Assembly (NCBI GenBank): GCA_945865805.1
Contig: CAMBGJ010000011.1
Location: forward strand, 1 to 32,695
Source of the DNA: Bordetella parapertussis
GTDB lineage: Bacteria > Pseudomonadota > Gammaproteobacteria > Burkholderiales > SG8-41
Reading direction: 5' to 3'
DNA length: 32,695 bases
Part shown: positions 1 to 7,311 of the stretch, one piece after another
Layout: each line of letters opens with the position of its first letter
How positions within the stretch are numbered: position 1 is the first letter of the stretch
The notes under the pieces: generated by a model
Told to the model about the DNA's origin: nothing
Databases searched by the model: none
The model's input: the letters and a program-made list of their open reading frames with translations, nothing else
Translations under genes and position numbers: made by a program

Positions 1-190
1 CGATGATCCAATCCGCGTCCATGGCGAAAATATCGTCCACGCCCATCGTATCCTGCACCGTGATCGCGGTGACCACGGAAAGCGGATGACAGCCCATGCT
101 TGCCAGCGTGAGGATGTCCGCCTGCATGCCTGCGCCGCCGGTGGGATCGGTGGCGGAAAACACCAGCACAATGGGCGGCGTATCGGACAT
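1..190 (-). CDS. thiD: Hydroxymethylpyrimidine (phosphate) kinase ThiD, 5' part only
   Basis: The reverse strand from 190 reads MSDTPPIVLVFSATDPTGGAG and stays open to the window edge (63 codons). The segment SATDPTGGAGMQADI followed by GCHPLSVVTAITVQDT is the N-terminal substrate and nucleotide region of the ribokinase-like HMP/HMP-P kinase family, which phosphorylates the pyrimidine moiety of thiamine. The rest of the gene (about 200 residues in the family) lies outside the window. It is transcribed away from the rubredoxin gene, a neighbourhood I know from many betaproteobacteria. The ATG at 190 is the only reasonable start. It is too short to be on the ORF track, and the family call rests on this N-terminal motif alone. 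Confidence 0.85.
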   Translation of the reverse strand, partial: MSDTPPIVLVFSATDPTGGAGMQADILTLASMGCHPLSVVTAITVQDTMGVDDIFAMDADWII

Positions 191-219
191 GCAAATTTAA
201 CCCTGAAAGGCCGGATCGT

Positions 220-236
220 TTAAAATCGGATTTTAA
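220..236. promoter_or_regulatory. AT-rich inverted repeat between divergent thiD and rubredoxin genes
   Basis: TTAAAAT-CGG-ATTTTAA forms perfect 7-bp arms around a 3-bp centre. It sits in the 84-bp divergent spacer, 30 bp from thiD and about 40 bp from the rubredoxin start, where both promoters should be. It could be an operator or just promoter AT-richness; nothing identifies a binding protein. Confidence 0.3.
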
Positions 237-274
237 CGTGTTTCCATCACAATCCCCGCCTCGACAATTGAATT

Positions 275-460
275 ATGACTGAATCAACAACACCATTTAA
301 ATCGTGGATGTGTCTCATCTGCGGCTGGATTTACAGCGAAAAAGACGGCGTGCCCGAAGAAGGCATCGCCGCCGGCACCAAGTGGGAAGACGTGCCGATG
401 AACTGGACTTGCCCCGAATGCGGCGCGCGCAAAGATGATTTTGAAATGGTGCAGATTTAA
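275..460 (+). CDS. Rubredoxin
   Basis: This is a 61-residue protein with the two iron-binding knuckles of rubredoxins: C13-x2-C16-G and C46-P-x-C49-G. The spacing and the aromatic residues around them (W11, Y20, W44) are normal for the family, so the full single-iron fold is present. Rubredoxins are small cytoplasmic one-electron carriers; the partner reductase or oxygenase is not in the window. The gene is divergent from thiD and is followed after 27 bp by gloA, so it may share a transcript with it. Length (50-60 residues is usual) and motif spacing make the call secure, but the electron-transfer partner is unknown. Confidence 0.95.
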   Translation: MTESTTPFKSWMCLICGWIYSEKDGVPEEGIAAGTKWEDVPMNWTCPECGARKDDFEMVQI

Positions 461-487
461 CTGTTAACCGTTAACCGGAGCACGACA

Positions 488-877
488 ATGAGAATGCTGC
501 ACACCATGATCCGCGTCGGCGACTTGCAACGTTCGGTCGATTTTTACACCCAGGTGCTGGGCATGAAGCTGCTGCGCCAGAAAGAATATCCCGAAGGCCG
601 CTTCACCAACACCTTCGTCGGTTACGACGACGAATCCAACACCGCAGTGCTGGAACTCACCTACAACTGGGACACCCAGTCGTACGACTTGGGCAGCGGC
701 TACGGCCATGTTGCGATTGAAGTCGATGATGTCTACAAAACCTGCGACGACATCAAAAAGCGCGGCGGCAAGGTCACGCGCGAAGCCGGGCCGATGAAAC
801 ACGGCACCACCGTGATCGCGTTCGCCGAAGACCCGGACGGCTACAAGATCGAATTCGTGCAACACAAGACCAGTTAA
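488..877 (+). CDS. gloA: Lactoylglutathione lyase (glyoxalase I)
   Basis: This 129-residue protein is a full-length single-unit glyoxalase I, which converts the hemithioacetal of methylglyoxal and glutathione into S-lactoylglutathione in the cytoplasm. The four metal ligands fall at the same positions as in E. coli GloA: H5 ([10 protein letters not shown]), E56 (AVLELTYNW), H74 (GYGHVAIEV) and E122 (GYKIEFVQ). The short form without the long eukaryotic-type insertions suggests the Ni/Co-dependent class. An SD-like GGAG lies 8 nt before the ATG. A tandem GTTAACC GTTAACC occupies the gap after rubredoxin. Its 3' flank carries a copy of the AT-rich 24-nt motif described separately. Confidence 0.96.
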   Translation: MRMLHTMIRVGDLQRSVDFYTQVLGMKLLRQKEYPEGRFTNTFVGYDDESNTAVLELTYNWDTQSYDLGSGYGHVAIEVDDVYKTCDDIKKRGGKVTREAGPMKHGTTVIAFAEDPDGYKIEFVQHKTS

Positions 878-881
878 AATT

Positions 882-905
882 TCTTTTTAAATCAAATACT
901 TACAG
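882..905 (-). repeat. AT-rich 24-nt motif, copy 1
   Basis: The minus strand reads CTGTAAGTATTTGATTTAAA then AAGA. The 15-nt core GTAAGTATTTGATTT is identical to the core of the copy inside murU at 12265. It lies just after the gloA stop, pointing back toward it. It belongs to the dispersed motif with approximate consensus TnGTAAGyATTTGATTTTAT(T)GA. Confidence 0.5.
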
Positions 906-940
906 CAATTGATCCAACGCGCCTCGGCAGAGAAACTTTG

Positions 941-1966
941 ATGAACCTGTTACGGCGTTACGGTCGCCTTTCGCTTGCGTTTTATGCGTGCTTCTCCGTC
1001 GTCGGCGTTGTTGGTGTAGTCGGCTTCAGTGGTTCGTGTGAGGCTGCCACGCCGCAGAATGCCAATCCTGCATATCCTGTCAAGCCGATCCGCTTTCTGG
1101 TTGGTGTCGCGCCGGGCGGCGGCACCGATTTCGCGTCGCGCTTGATCGGCACCCGGCTTTCTGAGCGCTTCGGCCAACCGGTGATTACCGATAATCGCAC
1201 CGGGGCAACTGGCAACATAGCCCTCGAAATGGCGGCGAGGGTGCCGGCGGATGGCTATACCTTCGTCGTGTTCAATATCGGGTACCTCACCTCGGCGCTG
1301 CTGTCGCGCTCGGCGCGCATCGATGCCGCAAAAGATTTCACGGCGGTCAGCCAGATCGCCAGCGGCACGCTGATGCTGGCGATGAATGCAGGCGTGCCGG
1401 CGAAAACGCTGAAAGAGTTTATTGCCCATGCGCGCGCCAAACCGGGCCAGATCAATTATGGCTCGGGGGGTGTTGCCAGCACGCAGCACTTGGCAATGGA
1501 ACTGCTCAAACACGAAGCCAAACTCGATCTGCTTCACGTGCCGTATAAAGGCACGGGCCCGATCACGGTGGACCTGGTGTCCGGGCAGATTCAGGTGTCG
1601 ATTTCGAATGTGCTGGGGTTTTATCCGCACGTGAAGGCGGGGCGTCTGGTGGCTCTGGCGGTGACCACGGATAAACGCAGCGCGCTGGCGCCGGACGTGG
1701 CGACCATTGCCGAACTGGGTTACCCAAAGGTGCAGATCGACATCTGGCAGGGCGTGATGGCACCCGCAAAAACACCGCCCGCGATTATCGAAAAATTATC
1801 GCGGGCGATTGCCGAGATTGTGGCTGAACCCGATGTGGAGCAAAAGCTGGCGGCGCAGGGCGCGGCACCCGTCGGCACGTCCCCTCAGGTGTTCGACAAA
1901 TTCCTCAAAGCGGAAAGCAGCAAGTGGCTGGCGCTGGCCAAAGCGGTGAACATTACCGCTGATTGA
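941..1966 (+). CDS. Bug/TctC-family periplasmic solute receptor (1)
   Basis: This 341-residue protein has an N-terminal signal peptide (LSLAFYACFSVVGVVGVVGF then SGSCEA) followed by the Bug fold: YPVKPIRFLVGVAPGGGTDFASRLI, then the DNRTGATGNIA loop and the LLHVPYKGTGPITVDLVSGQIQ segment typical of tripartite tricarboxylate-type receptors. Such proteins capture carboxylates or related small molecules in the periplasm. The ORF track begins at TTG 938; I prefer the adjacent ATG at 941. No TctA/TctB partner is present. It converges with the TcuA-like gene, and their 3' ends overlap by 14 bp. The ligand cannot be predicted. The signal region has an unusual GVVGVVG run. Confidence 0.9.
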   Translation: MNLLRRYGRLSLAFYACFSVVGVVGVVGFSGSCEAATPQNANPAYPVKPIRFLVGVAPGGGTDFASRLIGTRLSERFGQPVITDNRTGATGNIALEMAARVPADGYTFVVFNIGYLTSALLSRSARIDAAKDFTAVSQIASGTLMLAMNAGVPAKTLKEFIAHARAKPGQINYGSGGVASTQHLAMELLKHEAKLDLLHVPYKGTGPITVDLVSGQIQVSISNVLGFYPHVKAGRLVALAVTTDKRSALAPDVATIAELGYPKVQIDIWQGVMAPAKTPPAIIEKLSRAIAEIVAEPDVEQKLAAQGAAPVGTSPQVFDKFLKAESSKWLALAKAVNITAD

Positions 1967-3458
1967 GCCGCGCAGCGGCTGCCTGCTCAGTTGCGTACAG
2001 TGCCGCGTGTTCCCCTGCGCGTTTGCCAAATACCGCACCGCGCATTACCGAGGTCGCGCCCGGATATTTGCCGTAATAAATGCCGACGGTTTCACCGGCA
2101 GCATACAGCCCCGGCATCAGGCCGCCGTCGTGGTTAACCACTTGCGCATCGACATTCACCTTGAGGCCGCCGAAGGTAAAGGTGTTCGACGAAATAATCG
2201 GATAGGCGTGATACGGCGGCGTATCCAGCGGCACGGCGTAATTGGATTTGCCGGGTGACAGCCCAGCGGTCGCCAGGCCATCCAGCGTGCGCGGATTAAA
2301 CACGCCCTTGGGGCACGCGCGGTTGTAAGCGTCGATGGCGCGCTGCGCGGCGTTGCCGTCAAAGCCCAGCGTACGCCCGAGCGATGCAACATCGGGCGCG
2401 GTTACCGGTGGCTGATCCGAGCGTACGATGCGTTGCCAATTCTCTATGTTATTGATTTTATTGTCTAAAATGCAAAACGCGATGCCCTGGGTTTGATCCG
2501 CGATGAGGCGAGTCGTATCTTCATAGCTGGCATCGATCGGGCCGGGCGCTTCGTCGGTAAAGCGCTGTCCCTGCTGGTTGACCAGCACGCCATAGGGGTA
2601 GGCCATGACGATGGGCTCGGTGGCGCTGGAACGCGGATCGATGGGCTCGGCGTGATACTCCGCAAAGTCGCCCGCAGGTGCGGCGCCGATGCGTAGCGCC
2701 ATTTCGATGCCTTCACCCTTGTCGTAGTAGCCGCCGCGCGCCACCGGGCGCAGGTAACGGCCCTTGGGGCCGATATAGCGCACCACCATTTCAAGGTTGC
2801 CCTGAAAGCCGCCGCAGGCCAGGATCATCGCGCTGCACGCGAACGACTGTCGGCCGCCCGCTGGCGTGGCGGCGCGCAGTCCGCACACGGTGCCATCGTC
2901 GCGCTGAATCAGACTTTGCGCCGTGGTTTGGTAAAAGAATTGCACGCCGATTTTTTCTGCGTGCGCCGTCATCACTTCAATGAGATGCAGCCCGCCGCCG
3001 CTAATCGCGATACGCGGCGACGCGCGCGGGGTTAGCCCATAAAAACCGATGCCGCCGAATTTGACGCCATGCGCCTTGAGCCAGGCAATGGTGGGCGGCG
3101 ATGCATCAGCGAAAAAGGTAATCAGCTCCGGATCGGTAAACGGCAGCGCACGCACCAGCGGCGGCCAGTTGGCGTAATCGAGTACGGTCGATGCCGCAAA
3201 ATCCGGCTGCACATGGTAGCCGCAATTATCGACAAAGCGCTGCACGAAATCCTCGGACACGGCGGCTTCGCTTTCCATACGCAGCGCTGCCGTGGTGTAG
3301 CGCGTATTGCCGCCGCGTTCGTCGTAGGTGGAACGTTCCAGCACCGCAACGCGTGCGCCAGCCTCCGCCGCAGCCACCGCCGCGCTCAATCCCGCCACGC
3401 CACAGCCCACCACCACAACATCAAAGTGGCCAGTGATATCCGAAACGTTCTGTGGCAT
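1953..3458 (-). CDS. FAD-dependent dehydrogenase, TcuA/fumarate reductase flavoprotein-like
   Basis: This 501-residue flavoprotein has an N-terminal dinucleotide-binding motif VVVGCGVAGLSAAVAAAEAGARVAVLER and the RGGNTRYTTAALR segment seen in tricarballylate dehydrogenase (TcuA) and KSTD/fumarate-reductase-like enzymes. The C-terminal FAD contact GGLKVNVDAQVVNHDGGLMPGLYAAGETVG with a final GATSVMRGAVFGKRAGEHAA is intact. The family oxidises or reduces C-C bonds next to carboxylates or ketones. It lies 34 bp after the LLM oxidoreductase and is probably the last gene of the Bug-LLM-flavoprotein operon. No TcuB electron-transfer partner is present, so naming it TcuA would be too specific. A short AT-rich stretch (KINNIENW codons) resembles the dispersed motif. 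Confidence 0.85.
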   Translation of the reverse strand: MPQNVSDITGHFDVVVVGCGVAGLSAAVAAAEAGARVAVLERSTYDERGGNTRYTTAALRMESEAAVSEDFVQRFVDNCGYHVQPDFAASTVLDYANWPPLVRALPFTDPELITFFADASPPTIAWLKAHGVKFGGIGFYGLTPRASPRIAISGGGLHLIEVMTAHAEKIGVQFFYQTTAQSLIQRDDGTVCGLRAATPAGGRQSFACSAMILACGGFQGNLEMVVRYIGPKGRYLRPVARGGYYDKGEGIEMALRIGAAPAGDFAEYHAEPIDPRSSATEPIVMAYPYGVLVNQQGQRFTDEAPGPIDASYEDTTRLIADQTQGIAFCILDNKINNIENWQRIVRSDQPPVTAPDVASLGRTLGFDGNAAQRAIDAYNRACPKGVFNPRTLDGLATAGLSPGKSNYAVPLDTPPYHAYPIISSNTFTFGGLKVNVDAQVVNHDGGLMPGLYAAGETVGIYYGKYPGATSVMRGAVFGKRAGEHAALYATEQAAAARLNQR

Positions 3459-3492
3459 GCGATTCCTTCGGCGTTACGCGGAAATTACAGTA

Positions 3493-4347
3493 CTACGAGA
3501 GACCAACAACCTCGGCCAGCGCCTCGACCTGCTCAATGTGGCGGCCCACCGGGTTGACCAGCAGATGGTTCGCGCCGGCTGCGGTCAGCGCTTCCAATTG
3601 TTCACGTACCTGTGTGGGCGTGCCGTAAACGTCGCCTGCCCCAGCGCCGCCGGGTCTGCGATAGACGGTCTGAAACCAGCGGTCGAGTTCGGCCTTGGCG
3701 GCTTCGGGGCGCTCCGCCACCGACAGAAACACGCGTTTGGACACCGGGAAGGTTGCGGGGTCACGGCCGAGTTTCTCGAGTTCGGCGTGTAACGTTTGCA
3801 CCGCTTGGCCAAATTCGAAGGCGTTCGACGCGCCCGCCGCGATCAACCCATCGCCGAGCCTTGCGGCGCGGCGCACCGCGTCGGGATGGTCGCCACCGAG
3901 CCACAGCGGCGGATGCGGTTTTTGCACCGGCTTGATGACCATGCCTGCGTTATCGAGCCGGTAGAAGTCGCCCGCGTAGTTGACCTTGGGTTGCGTCCAC
4001 AGCGCCTTGACGATATCGAAGCCTTCACGAAAGCGGCGCACCCGGCGCTCCATCGGAATCTGAAACTCGGCGTAATGGTGCTCGCGGCCTATGCCGAGGC
4101 CGAGAATGGCACGGCCCTGGCTCACGTAGTCGAGCGAGGCGAACTGACTGGCCACATGGCTGGGGTTGTGTATCGGCAGCACCACCACCGCGACACCGAG
4201 GCGGATGCGCGTCGTGACGGCGGCAGCGTAAGTCAGGATCAACGCTGGATCGAAACTGAAGACATGATCCAGCGTGTTTTCCGTCACCCACAGATCGCTG
4301 AATCCCAGCGCCTCGGCGCGCTGGGCGACGTGGCGCACCGTCGCCAT
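3493..4347 (-). CDS. LLM-class flavin-dependent oxidoreductase (truncated/frameshifted N-terminus)
   Basis: The translatable frame gives 284 residues: ALGFSDLWVTENTLDH, then the TTRIRLGVAVVVLPIHNPSHVASQFASLDYVSQGRAILGLGIG block that marks luciferase-like F420/FMN monooxygenases, then WLGGDHPDAVRRAARLGDGLI near the middle. Enzymes of this group use reduced flavin on small organic substrates. The first in-frame Met leaves out the first barrel strand. The missing part, MAIKDKIPVGMSLPHR, is encoded just upstream in another frame behind a good SD (see 4348-4409). The gene is probably mutated or affected by a sequence error. It lies between a Bug receptor and a TcuA-like flavoprotein in one operon. 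Confidence 0.85.
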   Translation of the reverse strand: MATVRHVAQRAEALGFSDLWVTENTLDHVFSFDPALILTYAAAVTTRIRLGVAVVVLPIHNPSHVASQFASLDYVSQGRAILGLGIGREHHYAEFQIPMERRVRRFREGFDIVKALWTQPKVNYAGDFYRLDNAGMVIKPVQKPHPPLWLGGDHPDAVRRAARLGDGLIAAGASNAFEFGQAVQTLHAELEKLGRDPATFPVSKRVFLSVAERPEAAKAELDRWFQTVYRRPGGAGAGDVYGTPTQVREQLEALTAAGANHLLVNPVGRHIEQVEALAEVVGLS

Positions 4348-4409
4348 ATCGATAGCGTCAGGCGATGCGGCAGCGACATGCCGACAGGAATTTTGTCTTT
4401 TATGGCCAT
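4348..4409 (-). pseudogene. Displaced N-terminus of the LLM oxidoreductase (out of frame)
   Basis: The minus strand has SD GAGGAG seven to eight nt before an ATG at 4409, then MAIKDKIPVGMSLPHR before the reading frame departs from the family. The main frame, read upstream of its Met, gives SPDAID immediately before MATVRHVAQ. Joining the two gives MSLPHR-SPDAIDMATVRHVAQ, a normal LLM N-terminus. The join needs one extra base after CATCGC, or four if a TCGC unit was lost from a TCGCTCGC tandem. The main frame has no start codon between the upstream in-frame stop and the Met at 4347. The SD region itself contains a tandem GTCTCCT repeat. Confidence 0.7.
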
Positions 4410-4444
4410 GGCGTTTGTCTCCTCATTGTCTCCTGACTGTCTTC

Positions 4445-5431
4445 TCAGTCTGCGGTGATACCGGCCTTTTTAATGATGGGCGTCCACTTGTCGATTTCGG
4501 CTTTGAGAAAAGTTCGCAGGGCTTCCGGATTCGCCAGCGCTGGTGCCACGGGCGCCCCGCCCAAATCGGCGAGCCGGGACTTGAAGGTGGGATCCACCAC
4601 GGCCGCTTGCAGCGCAGTGGCCAGTTTGTCGAGCGCGGGCTTGGGCACGCCCTTGGGCGCCCACAGGCCGAACCAGGATGTCGCCTCGAAACCGGCCAAC
4701 CCCTGCTCGGCGAGCGTGGGCACGAAGGGCAGCGTGCTCACGCGCGTCTTCGAGGTAACCCCGTAGGTTTTGATGCCGCCGGATTTGATTTGCGCTGACG
4801 TGGTGCTGGTCTGATCGCACAAAAGATCAATGTGCCCGCCCAACAGATCGATCATCGCCGGTGCGGTACCTTTGTACGGCACCTCGGTGTATTCGGTCTG
4901 CGTCACGTTCATGAACAGCAGCGCGCACAAGTGCGCGGCCGAGCCGAGCCCGGCGTTGCCGAAGGTGAGTTTGCGCGGGTTCGCCTTGGCGTAGGCGATG
5001 AGGTCTTTGAGCGTGGCCGGCGGCAAGCCGGTTCTGGCGACGATGGTCATCGGCACTTCAGACACGCGGCCGATGGTCTCGAAATCGTTAAGGACGTTGT
5101 AAGGCAGCGAGCGAAACAGCGCGGGCTGGGTCGCCATGCCGATGTTCATGATCAGCAGCGTATAGCCATCGGGTTTCGCTTTGGCAACCCGATTGCTGCC
5201 GATGGTGCCGCTGGCACCGGAGGGGTTGTCAACGACCACCGGCTGCTTCAACGCGGCACCAAGCGCCGTGCCGAGGTTACGTGCCATCGCGTCACCCGGC
5301 CCACCCGCCGGGTACGGCATGATCATGGTGATGGGTCTGGCGGGATAATCTTGCGCCTGGGCACCGCTGCCAAAAACCGCAGTCAGTGCCATGAACAAGG
5401 TTGTTACTGAGGGGTGCCGGGTTCCGTGCAT
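4445..5431 (-). CDS. Bug/TctC-family periplasmic solute receptor (2)
   Basis: This 328-residue protein starts at MHGTRHPSVTTLFMALTAVF, a signal peptide ending in GSGAQA before QDYPARPITMIMPYPAGGPGD. Bug-family landmarks follow: VVVDNPSGASGTIGSNRVAKAKPDGYTLL, then YTEVPYKGTAPAMIDLLGGHIDLLCDQ. I moved the start from the ORF-track position (5503) to ATG 5431 because GAGG lies 5 nt upstream and the signal peptide then starts at the usual place. It is the first gene of the minus-strand operon with the LLM oxidoreductase (35-nt gap) and TcuA-like flavoprotein, so the receptor probably delivers a substrate of those enzymes. The ligand is unknown. Confidence 0.9.
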   Translation of the reverse strand: MHGTRHPSVTTLFMALTAVFGSGAQAQDYPARPITMIMPYPAGGPGDAMARNLGTALGAALKQPVVVDNPSGASGTIGSNRVAKAKPDGYTLLIMNIGMATQPALFRSLPYNVLNDFETIGRVSEVPMTIVARTGLPPATLKDLIAYAKANPRKLTFGNAGLGSAAHLCALLFMNVTQTEYTEVPYKGTAPAMIDLLGGHIDLLCDQTSTTSAQIKSGGIKTYGVTSKTRVSTLPFVPTLAEQGLAGFEATSWFGLWAPKGVPKPALDKLATALQAAVVDPTFKSRLADLGGAPVAPALANPEALRTFLKAEIDKWTPIIKKAGITAD

Positions 5432-5529
5432 CGTTGCCTCGTGTAGATAGCGTTTGGGTAAAAGTGTATCGCGAATAATCGTCGTGGTGCGCGGGTGCGG
5501 CATTGTGCATGGCGCTGTGGCAAGATGGT

Positions 5530-6330
5530 TTACGCGGTAGTCTGTTGGTCCCGCACCCGGTTCGCGATACGCACAAAATCGCTCACCGAAAGTGTTTCCG
5601 CACGCGCGCTGGGGTCGAGATTCAGCGCCTCGAAATCCGCCAGTTCCAGAACATTGCGCAGCGTGTTGCGCAAGGTTTTACGCCGTTGCGAAAACGCGGT
5701 GGTCACCACGCGCGCGAACAGCGCTTCATCGTGCGCCCTGGGATCGATCATCGCGCGCGGCGTCATGCGGATGACGGCAGAATTCACTTTAGGCTGCGGA
5801 AAAAAAGCCTCGGGGCCGACATCCAGCACTTTTTCCATGTCGAAGCGGTATTGCAGCGCCACCGACAAGCGCCCGTAGGCGGCGGTATCCGGCGCGGCGA
5901 CCATGCGTTCCACGACTTCTTTTTGCAGCATGGCGTGAATGTCGCGCACGCTGCCGATGTGCTCGGCGAGGTGAAACAGCAGCGGTGTGGAAATGTTGTA
6001 GGGCAGGTTGCCCACGACACGCAGATTTTTGCCGAGCGACGCAAAATCAAATTTCAGCGCATCGCCTTCGTGGATGATGACGTTGCCGCCCGTGCCCGGA
6101 TCGTGCCTTTCATTCAGCACCTTGACGATATCGCGATCCAATTCGATCACGTGCAACTGCTTGAGCGCCTTCGCCAACGGCGTGGTGAGCGCGCCCAGAC
6201 CGGGGCCGATTTCCACCATCAGGTCATCGGGCTGGGGGCCGATGGCATGCAGGATGTCATCGATAACCTCTTGTTTTTTAAGGAAATTTTGTCCGAAGCG
6301 CTTGCGGGGTTTATGCGATGGCTGGCGCAC
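5530..6330 (-). CDS. rsmA: 16S rRNA (adenine1518/1519-N6)-dimethyltransferase RsmA (KsgA)
   Basis: The 266-residue product has the RsmA signature from its first residues (KPRKRFGQNFL), SAM-binding motif I LMVEIGPGLGALTTPLA, acidic motif VIELDRD and catalytic motif NLPYNIS (about residue 110). It dimethylates two adjacent adenosines in helix 45 of 16S rRNA during small-subunit maturation. The start is GTG at 6330, 3 nt after the pdxA stop, consistent with translational coupling. It is the last gene of lptD-surA-pdxA-rsmA. The codons for LKKQEVIDD include an A/T-rich stretch unlike the rest of the gene, which weakly resembles the dispersed motif on the opposite strand. Confidence 0.96.
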   Translation of the reverse strand: MRQPSHKPRKRFGQNFLKKQEVIDDILHAIGPQPDDLMVEIGPGLGALTTPLAKALKQLHVIELDRDIVKVLNERHDPGTGGNVIIHEGDALKFDFASLGKNLRVVGNLPYNISTPLLFHLAEHIGSVRDIHAMLQKEVVERMVAAPDTAAYGRLSVALQYRFDMEKVLDVGPEAFFPQPKVNSAVIRMTPRAMIDPRAHDEALFARVVTTAFSQRRKTLRNTLRNVLELADFEALNLDPSARAETLSVSDFVRIANRVRDQQTTA

Positions 6331-6333
6331 GGA

Positions 6334-7308
6334 TCAGACCCGCGCGTGCGCGAGTTCAAGCGCGAGTTTCACGGCTTCGATCAGGCTGCCAGCGTCGGCC
6401 TTGCCCGTGCCCGCGATATCGAGCGCCGTGCCGTGATCGACCGAGGTGCGGATGATGGGCAGGCCCAGCGTGATGTTCACGCCCGCGCCGAAGCTCGCGT
6501 ACTTCAGCACCGGCAAACCCTGATCGTGATACATCGCCAGCACCGCGTCGTAATGTTTGAGGCGCTCGGGATTGAACAGCGTGTCAGCGGGCAGCGGATC
6601 AGACAGATTCATCCCTTCCGCGCGCAACACCTGGATGACCGGAATAATGACATCAATTTCCTCGCGCCCCATATGGCCCGATTCCCCGGCGTGGGGATTC
6701 AAACCTGCCACCGCGATACGCGGCGCGGCGATGCCGAATTTAGTTTGCAGATCTCGATGTAACACGCGCAGTGTCTGCGTCAGGCCGTCGCGCGTGATGT
6801 GCGACGCCACATCCTTCAGCGCCACATGCGTGGTGGCGAGTGCGACCCGCATGCCGCCGCCCGCCAGCATCATCACCACCTGTGGCGAGCGCGTGCGTTC
6901 TTCGAGAAACTCGGTGTGGCCGGTGAACGCCACCCCGGCATCATTGATCACGCCCTTGTGTACGGGCGCGGTGGCCATGGCGTCGAACTGTTTATCGGTG
7001 CAGCCGTCGCACGCCACGCCCAACGTGCGCAGCACGTAGGCGCTGTTGGCGGGATCGAGTTTTCCTGCTACGGACGGCACCGCCAGCGGTACGTGCAGCA
7101 CGCTGATGCTGGCGACCGTGGCGGTGCAGCCGCCCGCGAAATCCGGCCACGCGAAGCCGGTGCGTTCGCGCATAAGTTCACGGTCGGCGATCACCACGAT
7201 GCGCGCGGGCAGCGCGGCGGTTTTCAGTGCTGCGCAAATTTCCGGCCCGACGCCCGCCGGCTCGCCTGCAGTGACGGCGATGGTGGGCATGCCGCCACGC
7301 GTGGCCAC
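6334..7308 (-). CDS. pdxA: 4-hydroxythreonine-4-phosphate dehydrogenase PdxA
   Basis: The 324-residue protein carries the PdxA landmarks IAVTAGEPAGVGPEI at the N-terminus and the three metal-binding histidine contexts TGHTEFLEERT, LNPHAGESG and MYHDQGLPVLKY. It oxidises 4-phosphohydroxy-L-threonine in the DXP-dependent pyridoxal phosphate pathway. It lies between surA and rsmA in the conserved operon; its end is 3 nt from the rsmA start. The ORF-track start is a GTG only 3 nt after the surA stop; an ATG at 7290 (MPTIAV) is an equally acceptable start, and neither has a strong SD. Confidence 0.95.
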   Translation of the reverse strand: MATRGGMPTIAVTAGEPAGVGPEICAALKTAALPARIVVIADRELMRERTGFAWPDFAGGCTATVASISVLHVPLAVPSVAGKLDPANSAYVLRTLGVACDGCTDKQFDAMATAPVHKGVINDAGVAFTGHTEFLEERTRSPQVVMMLAGGGMRVALATTHVALKDVASHITRDGLTQTLRVLHRDLQTKFGIAAPRIAVAGLNPHAGESGHMGREEIDVIIPVIQVLRAEGMNLSDPLPADTLFNPERLKHYDAVLAMYHDQGLPVLKYASFGAGVNITLGLPIIRTSVDHGTALDIAGTGKADAGSLIEAVKLALELAHARV

Positions 7309-7311
7309 GGG

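Noticed and set aside
463-476. Tandem GTTAACC GTTAACC before gloA
   Set aside because: Only two 7-bp units just upstream of the SD; too short to treat as a repeat array or operator.
3796-4458. 220-aa plus-strand ORF
   Set aside because: Antisense to the LLM oxidoreductase; low-complexity composition without a recognisable fold.
6261-6284. Weak motif look-alike inside rsmA
   Set aside because: Only about 13 of 24 positions match, so it was not annotated as a copy.
5503-6762. 419-aa plus-strand ORF
   Set aside because: It is antisense to rsmA and pdxA, whose conserved motifs are clear; typical shadow ORF of GC-rich DNA.
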